Part shown: positions 32,501 to 41,638 of the stretch, piece by piece | Position numbering within the stretch: position 1 is the stretch's first letter | Layout of the letters: the number at the start of each line of letters is the position of its first letter | Source of the DNA: Inia geoffrensis | Lineage: Eukaryota; Chordata; Mammalia; Artiodactyla; Iniidae | NCBI GenBank assembly: GCA_036417435.1 | Contig: CM070917.1 | Location: 58,564,436-58,628,435, forward strand | Direction of reading: 5' to 3' | DNA length: 64,000 nucleotides | Position numbers and translations under genes: made by a program | The notes under the pieces: generated by a model | Told to the model about the DNA's origin: nothing | The model's database searches: none | What the model saw: the letters and a program-made list of their open reading frames with translations, nothing else

Positions 32501-34249
32501 TTTCTTATCAACAAACCTAAGAGTCGTCTCTGGGGCACGAGTTGGGACGTTTGGCCTGGCGGCAGGAGGACAGCGACCAGTGGGTGGCTGCCAGAAAGTT
32601 CTTTCTCAGTGGCGTGTTCTGTGACCCACTGGAGTGTGTTCTGACGCACCGTCTCTCAAGAGAATGGGCACGGGCCAGCCTTCAGAGAAGCGTGTTCTTT
32701 GCCCTGTGCTGGAAAGCCTCCCAGAGGGCTCCCCAGAGGGTAACAGCAGCCCGTGGGTGGCCAGCTGCAACATCACCCTTTGTATGTCACAGCAGCCTTT
32801 GGATGGAGGTGCTCACACTGGCCCATTTGCAGGTGGGGAAACTGAGGATGAAGGAGGCTGCTGGGCTTGCCCAGGGCCACATGAACCTAGACGACCTCAC
32901 CCCGAGCCCTTACCCCGCACCTCTGCACTTGGCCTCTACCTGCACGCAGGGCCTGGGGCTGGGTCAGGGGCCTTACCTGAACCCACTCTCTACCCCCCTA
33001 GACGGATTACTTCCACCTTTTCATCTGTGTGGCCATTGTGGCCGTCTACGGGGATGACGTCATTGAGCAGCAGCTGGCCACCGACCAGATGCTTGTGCAC
33101 TTTGGAAACCTGGCCATGCACATGAATGGGGAGCTTGTTCTCAGGAAGGTGAGTGTGGCCCCCACATGCAGGCCAGCCCTCCCATATACAGAGCCCCACC
33201 CCTTAACTTCCAGAGCTCCTCCCCCACGCAGCCCCCACAAGCCCCGCCCTCGACACACAGAGCCCCACCCCTTCACTTCCAGAGTCCCGCCCGTACACTC
33301 CAGCCACCCTGGGAACTCCTGACCAAGGCCCAGTGGTCAGCATGTCTGGCAGCTGCTCAGGGTGCCCATCAGGCCCTGGCAAAGAGGACTCTCTCCTCAT
33401 GGACTGAACAGATTACCTGGTTTGATGGACAGGTCCTCCACCTGCGGTACCTCAGTCCTAGCCCAGAGCCAGGAAAACTGAGCAGGAGGCTTAGGGAGGG
33501 GAGGTGGACACTTCATCCAAAGTTAGTGGAATAAAGGGCACCTTTGCCACCTCCCCACTTCCCAGGCTCCTGCTGGAGTCTGCTTCTTAAAGCTCTCTGG
33601 TGTCTCCCGGGGGCAGTGAGGAGGGCCTGGGGTCAGGGTGGGGTAGGTAGGAAGAGGGTGGTGGAAACAGACCCTGCAGGGGAGAGAGGTGGAGCCGTGG
33701 GGCCAGGCCGAGCCAGGGAGGGACAGGGTGGGCCCTGTGCCGCTTTTGCCTGCCCTGTTCACCCTCCATATGAAGGCCGCCTGGGGAGCCTTCTTTGTGT
33801 CAAGCCACATGGGAGCACTGCCCCGGGTACCATGTGCGTCCCGTCCCTGGATCACGGTGTTGAAAGGGACGGGGCAGGCAGAGCCCTCGCCCTGACCTGG
33901 CACAGGGTGAGCCCTTGGGCGCTGGCTATTGCTGCCCCTGCTCTTGGGCCACTGGCTGTCCCCCAACGCCCTGGTCACTGCCTGTCCTCTCTGTTTGCAG
34001 GCAAGGAGTTTGCTCTATCAGTTTCGCCTCCTGCCACGGATCCCCTGCAGTCTGCATGACCTGTGCAAGCTGTGTGGGACTGGCATGTGGGACAGTGGTT
34101 ACATGCCCGCTGTGGAGTGCACAGGCCAGCACCCGGGGTCTGAGAGCTGCCCATATGGGGGCACTGTGGAGACGCCTTCGCCCAAGCCCCCCAGAGAAGG
34201 CAGGAAGGGCCCAAAGACGCCCCGGGAAGGCTTCGGTTTCCGCAGATAG
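23367..34249 (+). CDS. TBC1D16: TBC1D16, Rab GTPase-activating protein, C-terminal two thirds (9 coding exons, partial)
   Basis: Spliced CDS: join 23367-23528, 24532-24679, 25595-25762, 26263-26411, 27100-27234, 27957-28143, 30225-30404, 33002-33148, 34001-34249. All introns are GT-AG and all phases agree, giving about 508 codons to the TAG at 34247-34249. The human protein is about 767 aa, so about 260 N-terminal residues lie upstream of the window. The TBC domain starts with GGIDVSIRGEVWPFLLRYY and carries the IxxDxxR-type motif VDKDVVR (Arg finger CGG at 27173-27175) and the YxQ motif GYSQGMSD (Gln finger CAG at 28006-28008). These are the two catalytic residues that TBC proteins use to drive GTP hydrolysis on Rabs. 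Published work on human TBC1D16 reports GAP activity on Rab4A, with effects on transferrin and EGF receptor recycling, and RAB5C as target of the short isoform. Nothing is broken: no frameshift or premature stop. Identification comes from strong recalled similarity to human TBC1D16. Confidence 0.96.
24532..24679 (+). CDS. TBC1D16: TBC1D16 coding exon b
   Basis: The acceptor ccactcag/cgatg joins to the previous exon to form Ser-Asp-Glu. The exon encodes 49 codons, including SDEACTSGQLVVASRESQYK and QQWKYCAETHLKDQ, and ends at cag/gtagcc in phase 0. The block VFHFHHGGLDKLPDVLQQWK, shared with human TBC1D16, lies upstream of the catalytic domain. I do not assign it a known fold. Confidence 0.95.
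24880..25280 (+). other. AT-rich candidate conserved element upstream of the alternative promoter
   Basis: Within GC-rich intron this block carries aatgtaataagagctcttta, attatctggttaagatactg, acctttgatttttgaattaa (TCF/LEF-like CCTTTGAT) and the CCAAT box. Conservation is inferred from composition only. Confidence 0.35.
25290..25407 (+). other. TBC1D16: Candidate alternative first exon ending in ATG/gtaaga
   Basis: The sequence ggggaccATG/gtaaga has an A at -3 and the ATG (25405-25407) directly followed by a good splice donor. Joined to exon c in phase 0 it reads Met-Gln-Val-Ala-Asp-Glu-Lys (or Met-Val-Ala if the second tandem acceptor is used). The remaining exons c to i total 1215 nt, or 404 codons plus stop, so the product is about 405 aa and 46-47 kDa with the whole TBC domain. 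An in-frame upstream ATG at 25366 in a weaker context would add 13 residues. The 5' end of the exon is not determinable from sequence; 25290 is a placeholder. Confidence 0.55.
25595..25762 (+). CDS. TBC1D16: TBC1D16 coding exon c (start of the short-isoform body)
   Basis: Exactly 56 codons, phase 0 at both ends, donor aag/gtgagg. It encodes FSIRRPKLPSSETHPEESMY followed by a helical stretch ending EEEYKLRK. The acceptor is a tandem CAGCAG (25592-25597), so the first Gln can be spliced in or out. Because it begins in phase 0, it can also be joined to the ATG that ends the alternative first exon at 25407. It lies in a CpG-rich stretch, unlike the two exons before it. Confidence 0.96.
25763..26262 (+). 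other. TBC1D16 intron c-d
   Basis: 500 bp. CpG-rich up to about 25990, continuing the island; the remainder is unique sequence with no gene. Confidence 0.8.
26263..26411 (+). CDS. TBC1D16: TBC1D16 coding exon d (TBC domain start)
   Basis: The acceptor is cttcctccag/gcc and the donor aag/gtgacc. It encodes AIFFGGIDVSIRGEVWPFLL and then the basic, charged helix EREALRMQKRKEYAEIQQKR, whose last Arg is split across the junction. IRGEVWPFLL is the first TBC-domain signature (R..VW..LL), which lines the start of the Rab-binding fold. A 25-bp minisatellite starts about 30 bases after the donor. Confidence 0.96.
26441..26588 (+). repeat. 25-bp GC-rich minisatellite in TBC1D16 intron
   Basis: The core agggaaac recurs at 26451, 26481, 26506, 26531 and 26556, with a last agggaaat at 26581. 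The first period is 30 bp and the rest are exactly 25 bp. Each unit is roughly gcgccgcggagggaaaccca plus a C run. The array begins 30 bases after the exon d donor and alternates gcgcggcgg and gcgccgcgg spacers, suggesting a 50-bp higher-order unit. Confidence 0.9.
27100..27234 (+). CDS. TBC1D16: TBC1D16 coding exon e (Arg finger)
   Basis: 45 codons in total, counting the codons split at both ends; donor gag/gtacca. It encodes RLSMTPEEHRAFWRNVQFTV and DKDVVRTDRSNQFF. V-D-K-D-V-V-R fits the IxxDxxR catalytic motif of TBC domains, and the Arg finger codon CGG is at 27173-27175. The residue is intact, so GAP catalysis is expected to be retained. Confidence 0.96.
27957..28143 (+). CDS. TBC1D16: TBC1D16 coding exon f (Gln finger)
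   Basis: The acceptor gtctccag/gagg completes an Arg codon; 62 further codons follow to ctg/gtgagg. It encodes RILLNYAVYNPAIGYSQGMS and SDTFWCFVGLMQNTIF. YSQGM is the YxQ motif, with the Gln finger at 28006-28008. D-T-F-W-C-F is the usual hydrophobic TBC helix that follows. Confidence 0.96.
28144..30224 (+). other. TBC1D16 intron f-g
   Basis: Unique intronic sequence without a gene. A G-quadruplex-type run of G tracts lies at about 29238-29271. The stretch 29510-29640 is CpG-containing with homeodomain-like and E-box-like motifs and may be a conserved element. No repeat family is recognised with confidence. Confidence 0.7.
30225..30404 (+). CDS. TBC1D16: TBC1D16 coding exon g
   Basis: 60 codons, phase 0 at both ends, acceptor gcccccag/ctg and donor cag/gtgagt. 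It encodes the late TBC helices, including MLFCHRWLLLCFKREFPEAE and RIWEACWAHYQ. These are the F..W.L..F...FP and alternate-aromatic signatures typical of the C-terminal half of TBC domains. Confidence 0.96.
30405..33001 (+). other. TBC1D16 intron g-h with two AT-rich candidate conserved blocks
   Basis: No gene. About 30600-31070 and 31450-31690 contain ungapped AT-rich motif clusters (for example ctttaatgcccaaattagc and ggctaattcattagagtg) set in GC-rich intron, as in mammalian conserved non-coding elements. A MIR-like fragment lies near 32780-32890. Confidence 0.5.
33002..33148 (+). CDS. TBC1D16: TBC1D16 coding exon h (TBC domain end)
   Basis: 49 codons, phase 0 at both ends, acceptor acccccctag/acgg and donor aag/gtgagt. 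It encodes TDYFHLFICVAIVAVYGDDV and IEQQLATDQMLVHFGNLAMH, which close the TBC fold. A two-copy repeat of about 68 bp sits just after the donor. Confidence 0.96.
33149..34000 (+). other. TBC1D16 intron h-i
   Basis: 852 bp. It starts with a two-copy tandem repeat of 68 bp period (33189-33290); otherwise it is GC-rich unique sequence. Confidence 0.8.
33189..33290 (+). repeat. Two-copy tandem repeat, 68-bp period
   Basis: acagagccccacccctt occurs at 33189 and 33257, followed in both by acttccagag and related C-rich sequence. Confidence 0.75.
34001..34249 (+). CDS. TBC1D16: TBC1D16 terminal coding exon, stop codon TAG
   Basis: The acceptor ctgtttgcag/gcaa is followed by 82 codons and TAG at 34247-34249. 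It encodes ARSLLYQFRLLPRIPCSLHD and then a tail outside the TBC fold. The tail has a cysteine cluster (C-x5-C-x2-C-x14-C-x9-C) and ends in a basic, Pro-rich segment closing with EGFGFRR. The tail is probably disordered after the cysteines. Confidence 0.95.
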   Translation, partial: ARSLLYQFRLLPRIPCSLHDLCKLCGTGMWDSGYMPAVECTGQHPGSESCPYGGTVETPSPKPPREGRKGPKTPREGFGFRR

Positions 34250-34305
34250 GTTGGGCTCCCTGTGCTAGACGAGGGGTGAGGGAACCTCAGCCAGGTCCCA
34301 ACCAT

Positions 34306-34340
34306 GGGGAGGGGGTGGGGCTAGGCTTGGAGGGGGTGGG
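34306..34340 (+). promoter_or_regulatory. G-tract cluster (possible RNA G-quadruplex) early in the 3' UTR
   Basis: Runs of 4, 5, 4, 5 and 3 G within 35 bases, about 57 nt after the TBC1D16 stop and on the sense strand. Confidence 0.45.
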
Positions 34341-36004
34341 ATGGTAGAAACGGAAGGAAAATGCCCTTGGGCGGCATGAAGGGAAACTTTTCATATTAAG
34401 GACAAAAGCGGAGTCCAGAAGTGACAGAAGTGGAGCCCACCAGCTGCCCAGAGAAAAGTCACCTCCCAAAAAAGCGGGACCTGAATGCACGGCCATCCCA
34501 CCTGGAGACGCAGGCTGGCTGGGTTCTCGTGTTGCCTGCCTTTGAGGGATCTCGACACGTCCCAGGAATTCCTCCAGCTTCATCAGCCCCCGAAGGGGAT
34601 TGCCAGGCATTGGGAAAGGCAGAGACAGAAGGAGAGGTCTTGTGCACCCACCAGTGCCGGGGACTGCAGAACAAGGGAGTCCTGTCCAGGCCCAGAGACA
34701 TCTTTGCAAGCCGGACACACCCGCCTCATCAGGCTTCATTCTCTGAAAGAACCAAACGTACTCCACAGCGTCTCCAGCCACAGCTGCAAAGCTGCTGTGA
34801 AGACATCTGCCCCCCATCCCCCCCCCCAAAAAAAGCCCCACTGATTTCAGGGTAAAGAGGTGTAAGAGCAGGGGACTGGGGGCTTTCACATTGTCCATTT
34901 CAACATCCTGTCCTCTTGGTATGTGAAGGAATCTGCTGCCTGAGCACAGGCTGTTGAAATGTTGGATTCCTCTCCCTTTGTTGGGGAATGTCTGCATTTG
35001 GCATTGTTTAAGGCCAACCTCACCAAATACTGCAACCAACTGGGGTCTGGATGGGCTGAGGTGTGTGTGTGTGCACGCAAAATCCTCTGAAGGGAATCTG
35101 CAATGTTTGAGGGAAGGGGTACTATATTAACTGACCAACCAAGACAAAGGCACCTGAAAGTGCTAGAAAGACTCCCACTTCCCCGCAGGGGCTGCATTCT
35201 GCCATGAATGCCAGCCAGTCTTCTGTAAGTCAGCTTCTCAGGTGGTTGGACGCAAGAGTGGCCACAGTACAGTAGCCATCACTCAGGGCACCTCCGCTTT
35301 CTGTGTGGGAACCAGGTCTTCCCAGCAAGCTCTCCCTGCTCCCAAAGATCCTCATCAGTTGCTCCTTCTGGGATTTAGAGAAGGACAGATAAGGGCATGG
35401 CAGGGCTCCCAGCCAGTGTAAAGTGGTGGAGCCATTTGCACAGGAAGCCACCTCTTGAACTGGCAGGAGCAAGGAGGCTGGAATCGTTCCTTGAATCCTC
35501 CTGCACATTCTTATGGGGAGAAAAATTCCTGATGTGCTGAGAGTCATCGTGGAGACACAGCCCGACTAAGGTTTCTTCCTGCCCTCAGCTTTTCTCACTG
35601 AGAGTTGACGCTGCTGGATGGCGCCACTTTAAAAAGATGTTTATCAACAGGAAAGAGGAAGTTTTCAGCCTCCTCCCTTCTCAGCTTCTCTCTTCTTGAG
35701 CCCAAGTCCCCCAGCAGGCAGGAGACTGACACTGGTACTTCCAAGTTCCTGGCCCCTCTGTCCAAGAGCCTTTCGGAGAGACCATCCTGGAGCCCCATCA
35801 GTGCCCAGATCTTAGGGTACTGACCATTATAGTCCAGCAGCAGGATCCAGGCTGGCTGGGGGTAGACTTGTGCTCTGCTTCTGGGGAAAGAAGATTGCCT
35901 TTCCATCCGGAGGATGGCTCCTGATCCATTATGGAAATGGCTTGAGTTACCCAGGCACTATGTTGACCCTTCTCTAGAGACCACATCCCCATGAACAGGC
36001 GTGA

Positions 36005-36180
36005 CAGTTATCCATCGCCACAGTAATGCTACATAACAAATAGCCCCCAAACATGGTGGCCTCAAATAGCACACACTTACCTAGCACGTGAGTCTGTGGG
36101 GCAGCAGCTCAAGCTGGGCATTTCTGGTCTGGGTTGGGCTTGCTCCCATGCCTGGAGCCGTTAAGTCCCAGGGGGGTGCT
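36005..36180 (+). repeat. Old mammalian interspersed repeat fragment
   Basis: cagttatccatcgccacagt and tacataacaaatagccccca resemble the head of the repeat at 20160. Confidence 0.5.
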
Positions 36181-36480
36181 CACACATGTCGAGGTGTGTA
36201 GAGGTCAGACTTGGCTCTGCTCTGTGCTTCTTGCATCCTTCCCGCAAGCCAGTCCTGGCCAAGGTGAAGGTGCAGAATCAGAAGTGTACAGGCATCTTCC
36301 CCAGCCTTGACAGATGCCCCCCATGCTGCCACCCCAGTGGCCAAAGCAAGTCACATGGCCAGACTCAGCATCTAGGGATGGGGAAATGGACCCTCCCCTG
36401 CAGTAAGAGAAGTGACATGGCGAGGGACTGGGATTCAGGGAGGGGTGAGGAACTGGGCACCTGGTACGGGGCTGGAAGAG

Positions 36481-36600
36481 TCTACCAGCACCACAACAAA
36501 GTCCTGGTCCAGACAACACTGTTTTGGAGCTCACCTTCTACCAGCACCACAACAAAGTCCTGGTCCAGATAACACTGTTTTGGAGCTCACCTTCTACCAG
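36481..36600 (+). repeat. 56-bp tandem duplication
   Basis: Units at 36481-36536 and 36537-36592 differ by one base (agacaacact / agataacact); a partial third copy is tctaccag. Confidence 0.95.
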
Positions 36601-36984
36601 GGCCGTGACTTCCCCTGAAGGGGCAGGAGATGCCTAAGAGGAGAAAGAGTGCTCCCTCCTCATCCTCCATAGCAGAAGAACGTCCGTGCATTTTACAATA
36701 CCTTGTGCCTTTGGGCTGCTGTGTGTGGGGTGGAGGGAGAGGGGTCCCAGGCTCCCTCACTTTGGAGGGTCCTGGGTGGAAAGTGCTCATTCTGAACCTC
36801 CCAGCTCCCACAGCCCCTCACCCCCACGGCTCCCCAGGACCCTCCCTCCTCTCACCCTATGGGCTGGGTGAGGTCCCAGTGAGATCTGGGCCTCCTGGAG
36901 CAGCCAGGACCTCGAAAGCTGAAGACCTGGGTGTGTGGGCTCTGCGAGGTCCCGCTGCTCTGGAGGGATGGAGAAGGCCCGCCC

Positions 36985-37290
36985 CTGCACGGCTCCCTTA
37001 ATCTGGATGCAATTAGAGGAAACCAGCCAAAAACCCTGCGGCAGCTGTTGCCTCAGGATTATTCCCAGCCAGCAAAAGGCATTAGGGTGATAATTCAGTC
37101 ATTAGACTTTTAGCCTTCCCACCGCCAGAACGTGCAAATACAGGATAATCAGCCCAGCACGGCCATCCTCAGCGACACTGCTTATTTAACCCATTTTTAA
37201 AAAAATGACACTTAATGTTATTGGCTGGGGTGCGTGTGCATGCATACTTAAAAGTTTCCCCACCGCTAATGTCTGTGCTGACGTTACATG
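36985..37290 (+). other. Candidate conserved non-coding element
   Basis: Dense AT-rich motifs (atgcaattagaggaaaccag, aggattattcccagccagca, gggtgataattcagtcatta) in GC-rich surroundings. Either within a long 3' UTR or an enhancer. Confidence 0.35.
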
Positions 37291-38529
37291 ATGTCGTCAG
37301 GGCCTCTGGGAAGAGAGGGCACCTTTGATGCGCGTGTGCTGGCACAGAGGGAGCAGTGGGGCAGGGACTCACCAGCCCAGTGGGACTTCACCCTCTCGGG
37401 GAAGGCGGATGATGGCAGGATGAAGCTGGGTGTGGGGAAGGTGGGCATATAGTGGGGTCAGGGTCTGGTTAAGTGCAGAGGGGAACAGTGTGCTATTCCA
37501 GAAGGTTCTGACTTAAGTCCCAGCAGGGGAGACTTGGAACTCACAAGTCAAGGGAATTGGAGTTCTTGAGCCAATTAGAGCGGTAGGGATAGGCAGGCTG
37601 GGAGGGGTCCCCAGCCCATCTCTGCAGAGGAGGAGGGTCTGCAGTCCAGAGGGCAGTTCCATTGGCGGCCTTGGTCTGGATGCCATCAGCAGGCAGCGCT
37701 GTGTTGTCCTGATGGGCTAAGTGTCAGGCAGGACAGAGATTTTTGAATCCAGGACCTTTGAGTTTTCTGTAAAATCCTGCTGGGGGCAGACAGCTGGACA
37801 GGATGAAGATGCTGGTCCTGAAATGAGGGCAGTGGCTGGCAAAGGTCACCCAGCTCTGACCTTTGATGGGTAGGAAATGGGGCAAAATCTGTGGGCCACA
37901 GTGGGGGACCTCTGTGGCTCTCCCCTCGGTTTTTTGTGAGGTCCCTCTGAGCCCTTGCCTGCCTCTTGTTCGGTAGAAATAGCTGGGAGGAGGGCAGCCC
38001 CCAGGGTGGTGGGAATCTGCTCATGGCTGTGCCCTGCACCCGCGGAAGCCTCCATCCTCTGTTTGGCCTCCCCTCCGCCATGCAGGGAGGCTGGAGGGTG
38101 GCAGGAGCGCCTGGGTTCACCCGGCCAGCCGAGAGGAGGAAGCCTCTTCCAGTTTGTTTGCCCAGCGGAGGCCCCCAGAGGCTGCCCCGCCTCAGAGGAA
38201 GGAGGAGGAGTTTCCCTGGGAAACCCCACACACGTGCAGAGATGCGGCCCTAGACCGGCCTGCAAGCTGTGCCACAAACCCGTAGCAAAGGGAAGGAGCC
38301 TGCGGGTCTGGCCTGAGTCCAGGCGCTTCCCTCTGGAGACCCTGGGGAACCAGATGGCCCAGGATCTGATTAGCCCTGGGTTTCTAAGCCAGGCTGCAAG
38401 GCCGTCCCTCGAAGTGAAAGCATTCTTTCCCCGCCCGTCCTTGGCTCAGAGGGAACTGCCCCCAAAGTTGTGAAGCCTAAGAACAGGGCTCCCCTACAGA
38501 GGTTGCACAGTGCTGCGTGGAAGGAAGAC

Positions 38530-38650
38530 GCTTATCTAGGGGTCAGGAACCTGGTTCTTGTCCTGCCTCTGACCCTTCCCAGGTGCGTGACCTTCCTGCA
38601 CTCTGAGCCTCAGTTCCCTCATCTGTAGAATGAGAATGGCGCTGCCCTCC
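38530..38650 (+). repeat. MIR SINE fragment
   Basis: tgcgtgaccttcctgcactc then agcctcagttccctcatctg matches the MIR core. Confidence 0.85.
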
Positions 38651-39495
38651 CAGCCCACCTCACAGGACTGCCGTGGGGACTCTCCAGGTGAAGGTGTCAT
38701 GAAGATGGTTTACCAGCCCCGGGGGGGCTTCACCTGCCACTCAGGGAAGAGACCACTGACCTTGGCCTTGCAGCCGTGGCGGAAAGGCAGCATGCTCCCA
38801 ACCCGAGAGCTCACCCTGCTTTGAGAGTCAGCAAACCCGCTCCCTTCTACACGTCCGCTTTGCTGCATGTCCCCGACTAAGGGGGACCTCTCTGCCTCTT
38901 ATGTGAAATTCACCCCATGCCACCCCACTCCTGCCATGAGGATAACCAACCATAAGCCATGACCTTGGTGACCCCGAGAGATGTGTCTGTGTGCCATGTG
39001 CCCAGCTCTGAATCAGGGTTGAGGTCCAGGCCTCGGACCCCCACGGCTGTGAAACCCACTCAAGCAGGGGGCTGTGGCCTCCTGGGTCAGGCTGTAGAGA
39101 CTGCAGAGGGGTGTCCCTGGGCCTCTTGGGGGCAGGGCAGGCATGCAACAGCCTGCAGGCATCTGGCCGTTAAACACATTGTGCTGAATTTCTAGGTAGG
39201 AAAGTACATTTCAAATTCAGAGATCAGGTCACTTGGTCATCTCTCCAGCACCTTGTGTTAGTCAGAGGGCAGGGTTTCTGTTGTTTAAGGGAAAGTTTAA
39301 TGAAATTCCCACCATTACCAAGAGATTACTGATGTCCGTGGCTAGCATTCGTTCTCTGTATTTCATTTTGTTTCCTTTTATAAATACAATCGCCCACTGG
39401 TCAAGCCATGCCCCAGGCTCTGGACTGGCCACCCAGACCCCTGTGGCCACGGCCCCCACTGTGCTTCTGGCTCTCATGGATTCCACTGCAAAGTA

Positions 39496-39501
39496 AATAA
39501 A
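39496..39501 (+). terminator. TBC1D16: Candidate distal poly(A) signal AATAAA
   Basis: AATAAA within aagtaaataaaatcatattg is the first canonical hexamer after the TBC1D16 stop codon, 5.25 kb downstream. A T- and G-containing stretch (gatttgttaggtcagaatgt) lies about 55 bases further on. The assignment to TBC1D16 is inference. Confidence 0.35.
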
Positions 39502-39520
39502 ATCATATTGACAACAAACG

Positions 39521-41400
39521 TACGCTCTACGGCGCCTCTAAGGAAAAGGTCCGACGAGATTTGTTAGGTCAGAATGTGGAAGGTTCCAGTGCTGGGTGAA
39601 GAGGGCTCCCATAGAAGAGCAAGGAGGGCTGGAGGGCTGGCCAGCGGCACAGCAGGCCCTGCTCTGGGGAGCCTGGCTGCAGGCCCAGGGGTCCATCAGG
39701 CATCTGAAGGGGACAGGGCGCTCGGCCTGCAGCAGGGAGGAGGGGCTCGCCACCAAGGTGGAGGGGTAGTAGGAAAGTGCCTGTGAACCCCAGTGACCAG
39801 GGGCCTCAAGACTGGCCCCAGCACCTGGAAACACAGTGTTTTATTGAGACTTGGCTGCCAGGGCTCTGATTTCAGGAAAAGCCGAAGACTCCCATTTGTG
39901 AACTTTTTACGGAGGCAATGAAAATGAATCTGACCTTGTTAAGGGTGGGAGTTTAAGGAAGAATTCAGGCATCAGCTTCTCTCATCTCCGTACCCTGGAG
40001 CCCAACTATAGGGAATACGCCCCAGGGATTACAGGGAGGTGGGCAAGGGGGCTGGGGCCTGTCCTGGTTCTCCTGGACCGTGCTGGTGGGTGGAGGGCTC
40101 CCAGCCCTAACACGTGCCTGTGGGATCACGAGCTGGTTTTCTGTGGTTTTGTGTGTACCTTTTCGTCCTTTTGCGTGAGAGGGGAGGAGGGTGCTTATGC
40201 CGCCCTCCTGAATGTCTGCACCCCTGGGGGTCTCGTGTCTGCAGGGTCTGTCTCATCCTCCACCCACCTGGCCTTGGCTGAGACGACAGAGAGCTTTGTC
40301 ACCCCTTCTCTGCAGGCCAGGAGTGCCCCTGCCTGAGGCTGGCTGGCCACGTGGCCAGGAGGGGCATCAGGCCCAGCTGATGCATCAGCTGCCGTGCCTG
40401 GCTGGTGGCTCCACTTAGAGAAACCTTCTCTGCCCTTTTGGGAGTGGGAGGCGCTGCTTCCCCCTCATGCCTGGCCCTAACCTGGGATCTGACAGCCAAG
40501 TGCAGACAGAGAGGGAGCTTGGAGTTCAGGGGCACCAGCCCTACCATCACCACCCTCCAGGGCATGGCTGTGGGTCAGTTCGTCATCAGAAAGGGGCAGT
40601 CGCACCACACAGAGCAGCCTTGCAATGGGTCAAGGCCGTTGTGGCCCTCACCTTGGGCCATGGCCCTGCCCGAGAGGGCCTTTCAGACCTGTCGGGCAGC
40701 TGGTTTCCTGGGTCTGGCCCAACCAGGATACTCCATCAGGTGTTTGTCTTTGCTCTGCTCTAGTTCTCCCATAAATAACAGCCGTGTAGTCACGGGCACA
40801 GGGATGTGCTGCCCTAGAGCCAGACTCTCCAAGGTGGCCCCTGGAAAGACCTGGCCTCTGTTGTCCTGTGGTCCTGAGGGCTGGGCCTGGGAGCAGCTTG
40901 TCTGTTGCGGCGCGGGCGGGCCATCTGCACGGCTCGCTTTACACCCCTGCTAGCGGCAGAGACACCCCCGCCCCGCCCTGGGGCCCATTCACTTCAGAGA
41001 GTGAGCATCCTGTGCACCACCCTAGTCCCATCATTCCTTCATGCATCCGTTCAGCCAGCCCCACCAGGGAGACAGGTACCATTGTCCCATGGACCTGCTC
41101 CAGGGACCCAAGGCTGAGCGCACCAGGTCACTGGGGTTTCTGGGGCGGGCAGCACATCCTCTACAAATGCTCCATGAGCAAAACTGCCTTGCCGGCCCTG
41201 GGAGAAGCCACTCAGTGTCTGCACTTTTGGGGCCCCCGGGGAAAACCTTGAACTCGGGTCTGAGTGGCCTTTGACTGCAGAGACTCAGGTGAGCCAGAAA
41301 TGTCACTGAGATGATTTTCTTTCAATCAAGTTGAATCCCATTATGAGCCCTGCCAACCCAGTTAAGTCTCAGTTGTTATTGGTGTCTCTCCTTCCCCCCG
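39521..41400 (+). other. Intergenic, no gene seen
   Basis: GC-rich unique sequence; short open frames without domain content. Confidence 0.6.
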
Positions 41401-41638
41401 ACACCCACATGAAGACATGCAATGAGCAGGGGTGGGAGGGATCCCACGCAAAACGTGCAGGGGGCTGTGTCCTCCTGGCCCGTGGTTGCCACTGAGACAC
41501 CCTCTGTCCAAACCCAAGGAGCCCACGAGGTCTGGCTCTTTCCTTTGACTGGGGCCCAGGTGCCCAGGCACAGCTGCACGTCTACCCCCAGCCTGTCCCT
41601 CTGCAGGGAAGCCACCACCACTATACACACACACTCAC
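41401..41638 (-). repeat. Inverted duplication 2, left arm
   Basis: Reverse complement of 45525-45757. Landmarks: gatcccacgcaaaacgtgca, gtctggctctttcctttgac, ctctgcagggaagccaccac. Confidence 0.92.

Larger units (their letters stand above)
34250..39520 (+). other. TBC1D16: TBC1D16 3' UTR (extent uncertain) and downstream flank
   Basis: From the stop codon onward I find no AATAAA or ATTAAA until 39496, so either the 3' UTR is about 5 kb long or a weak non-canonical signal is used earlier. The stretch includes G tracts just after the stop, an old repeat fragment near 36005-36180, a 56-bp tandem duplication, an AT-rich candidate conserved block at 36985-37290 and a MIR at about 38530-38650. An open antisense frame of 250 codons (35039-34287) has no recognisable domain. 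Confidence 0.4.
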
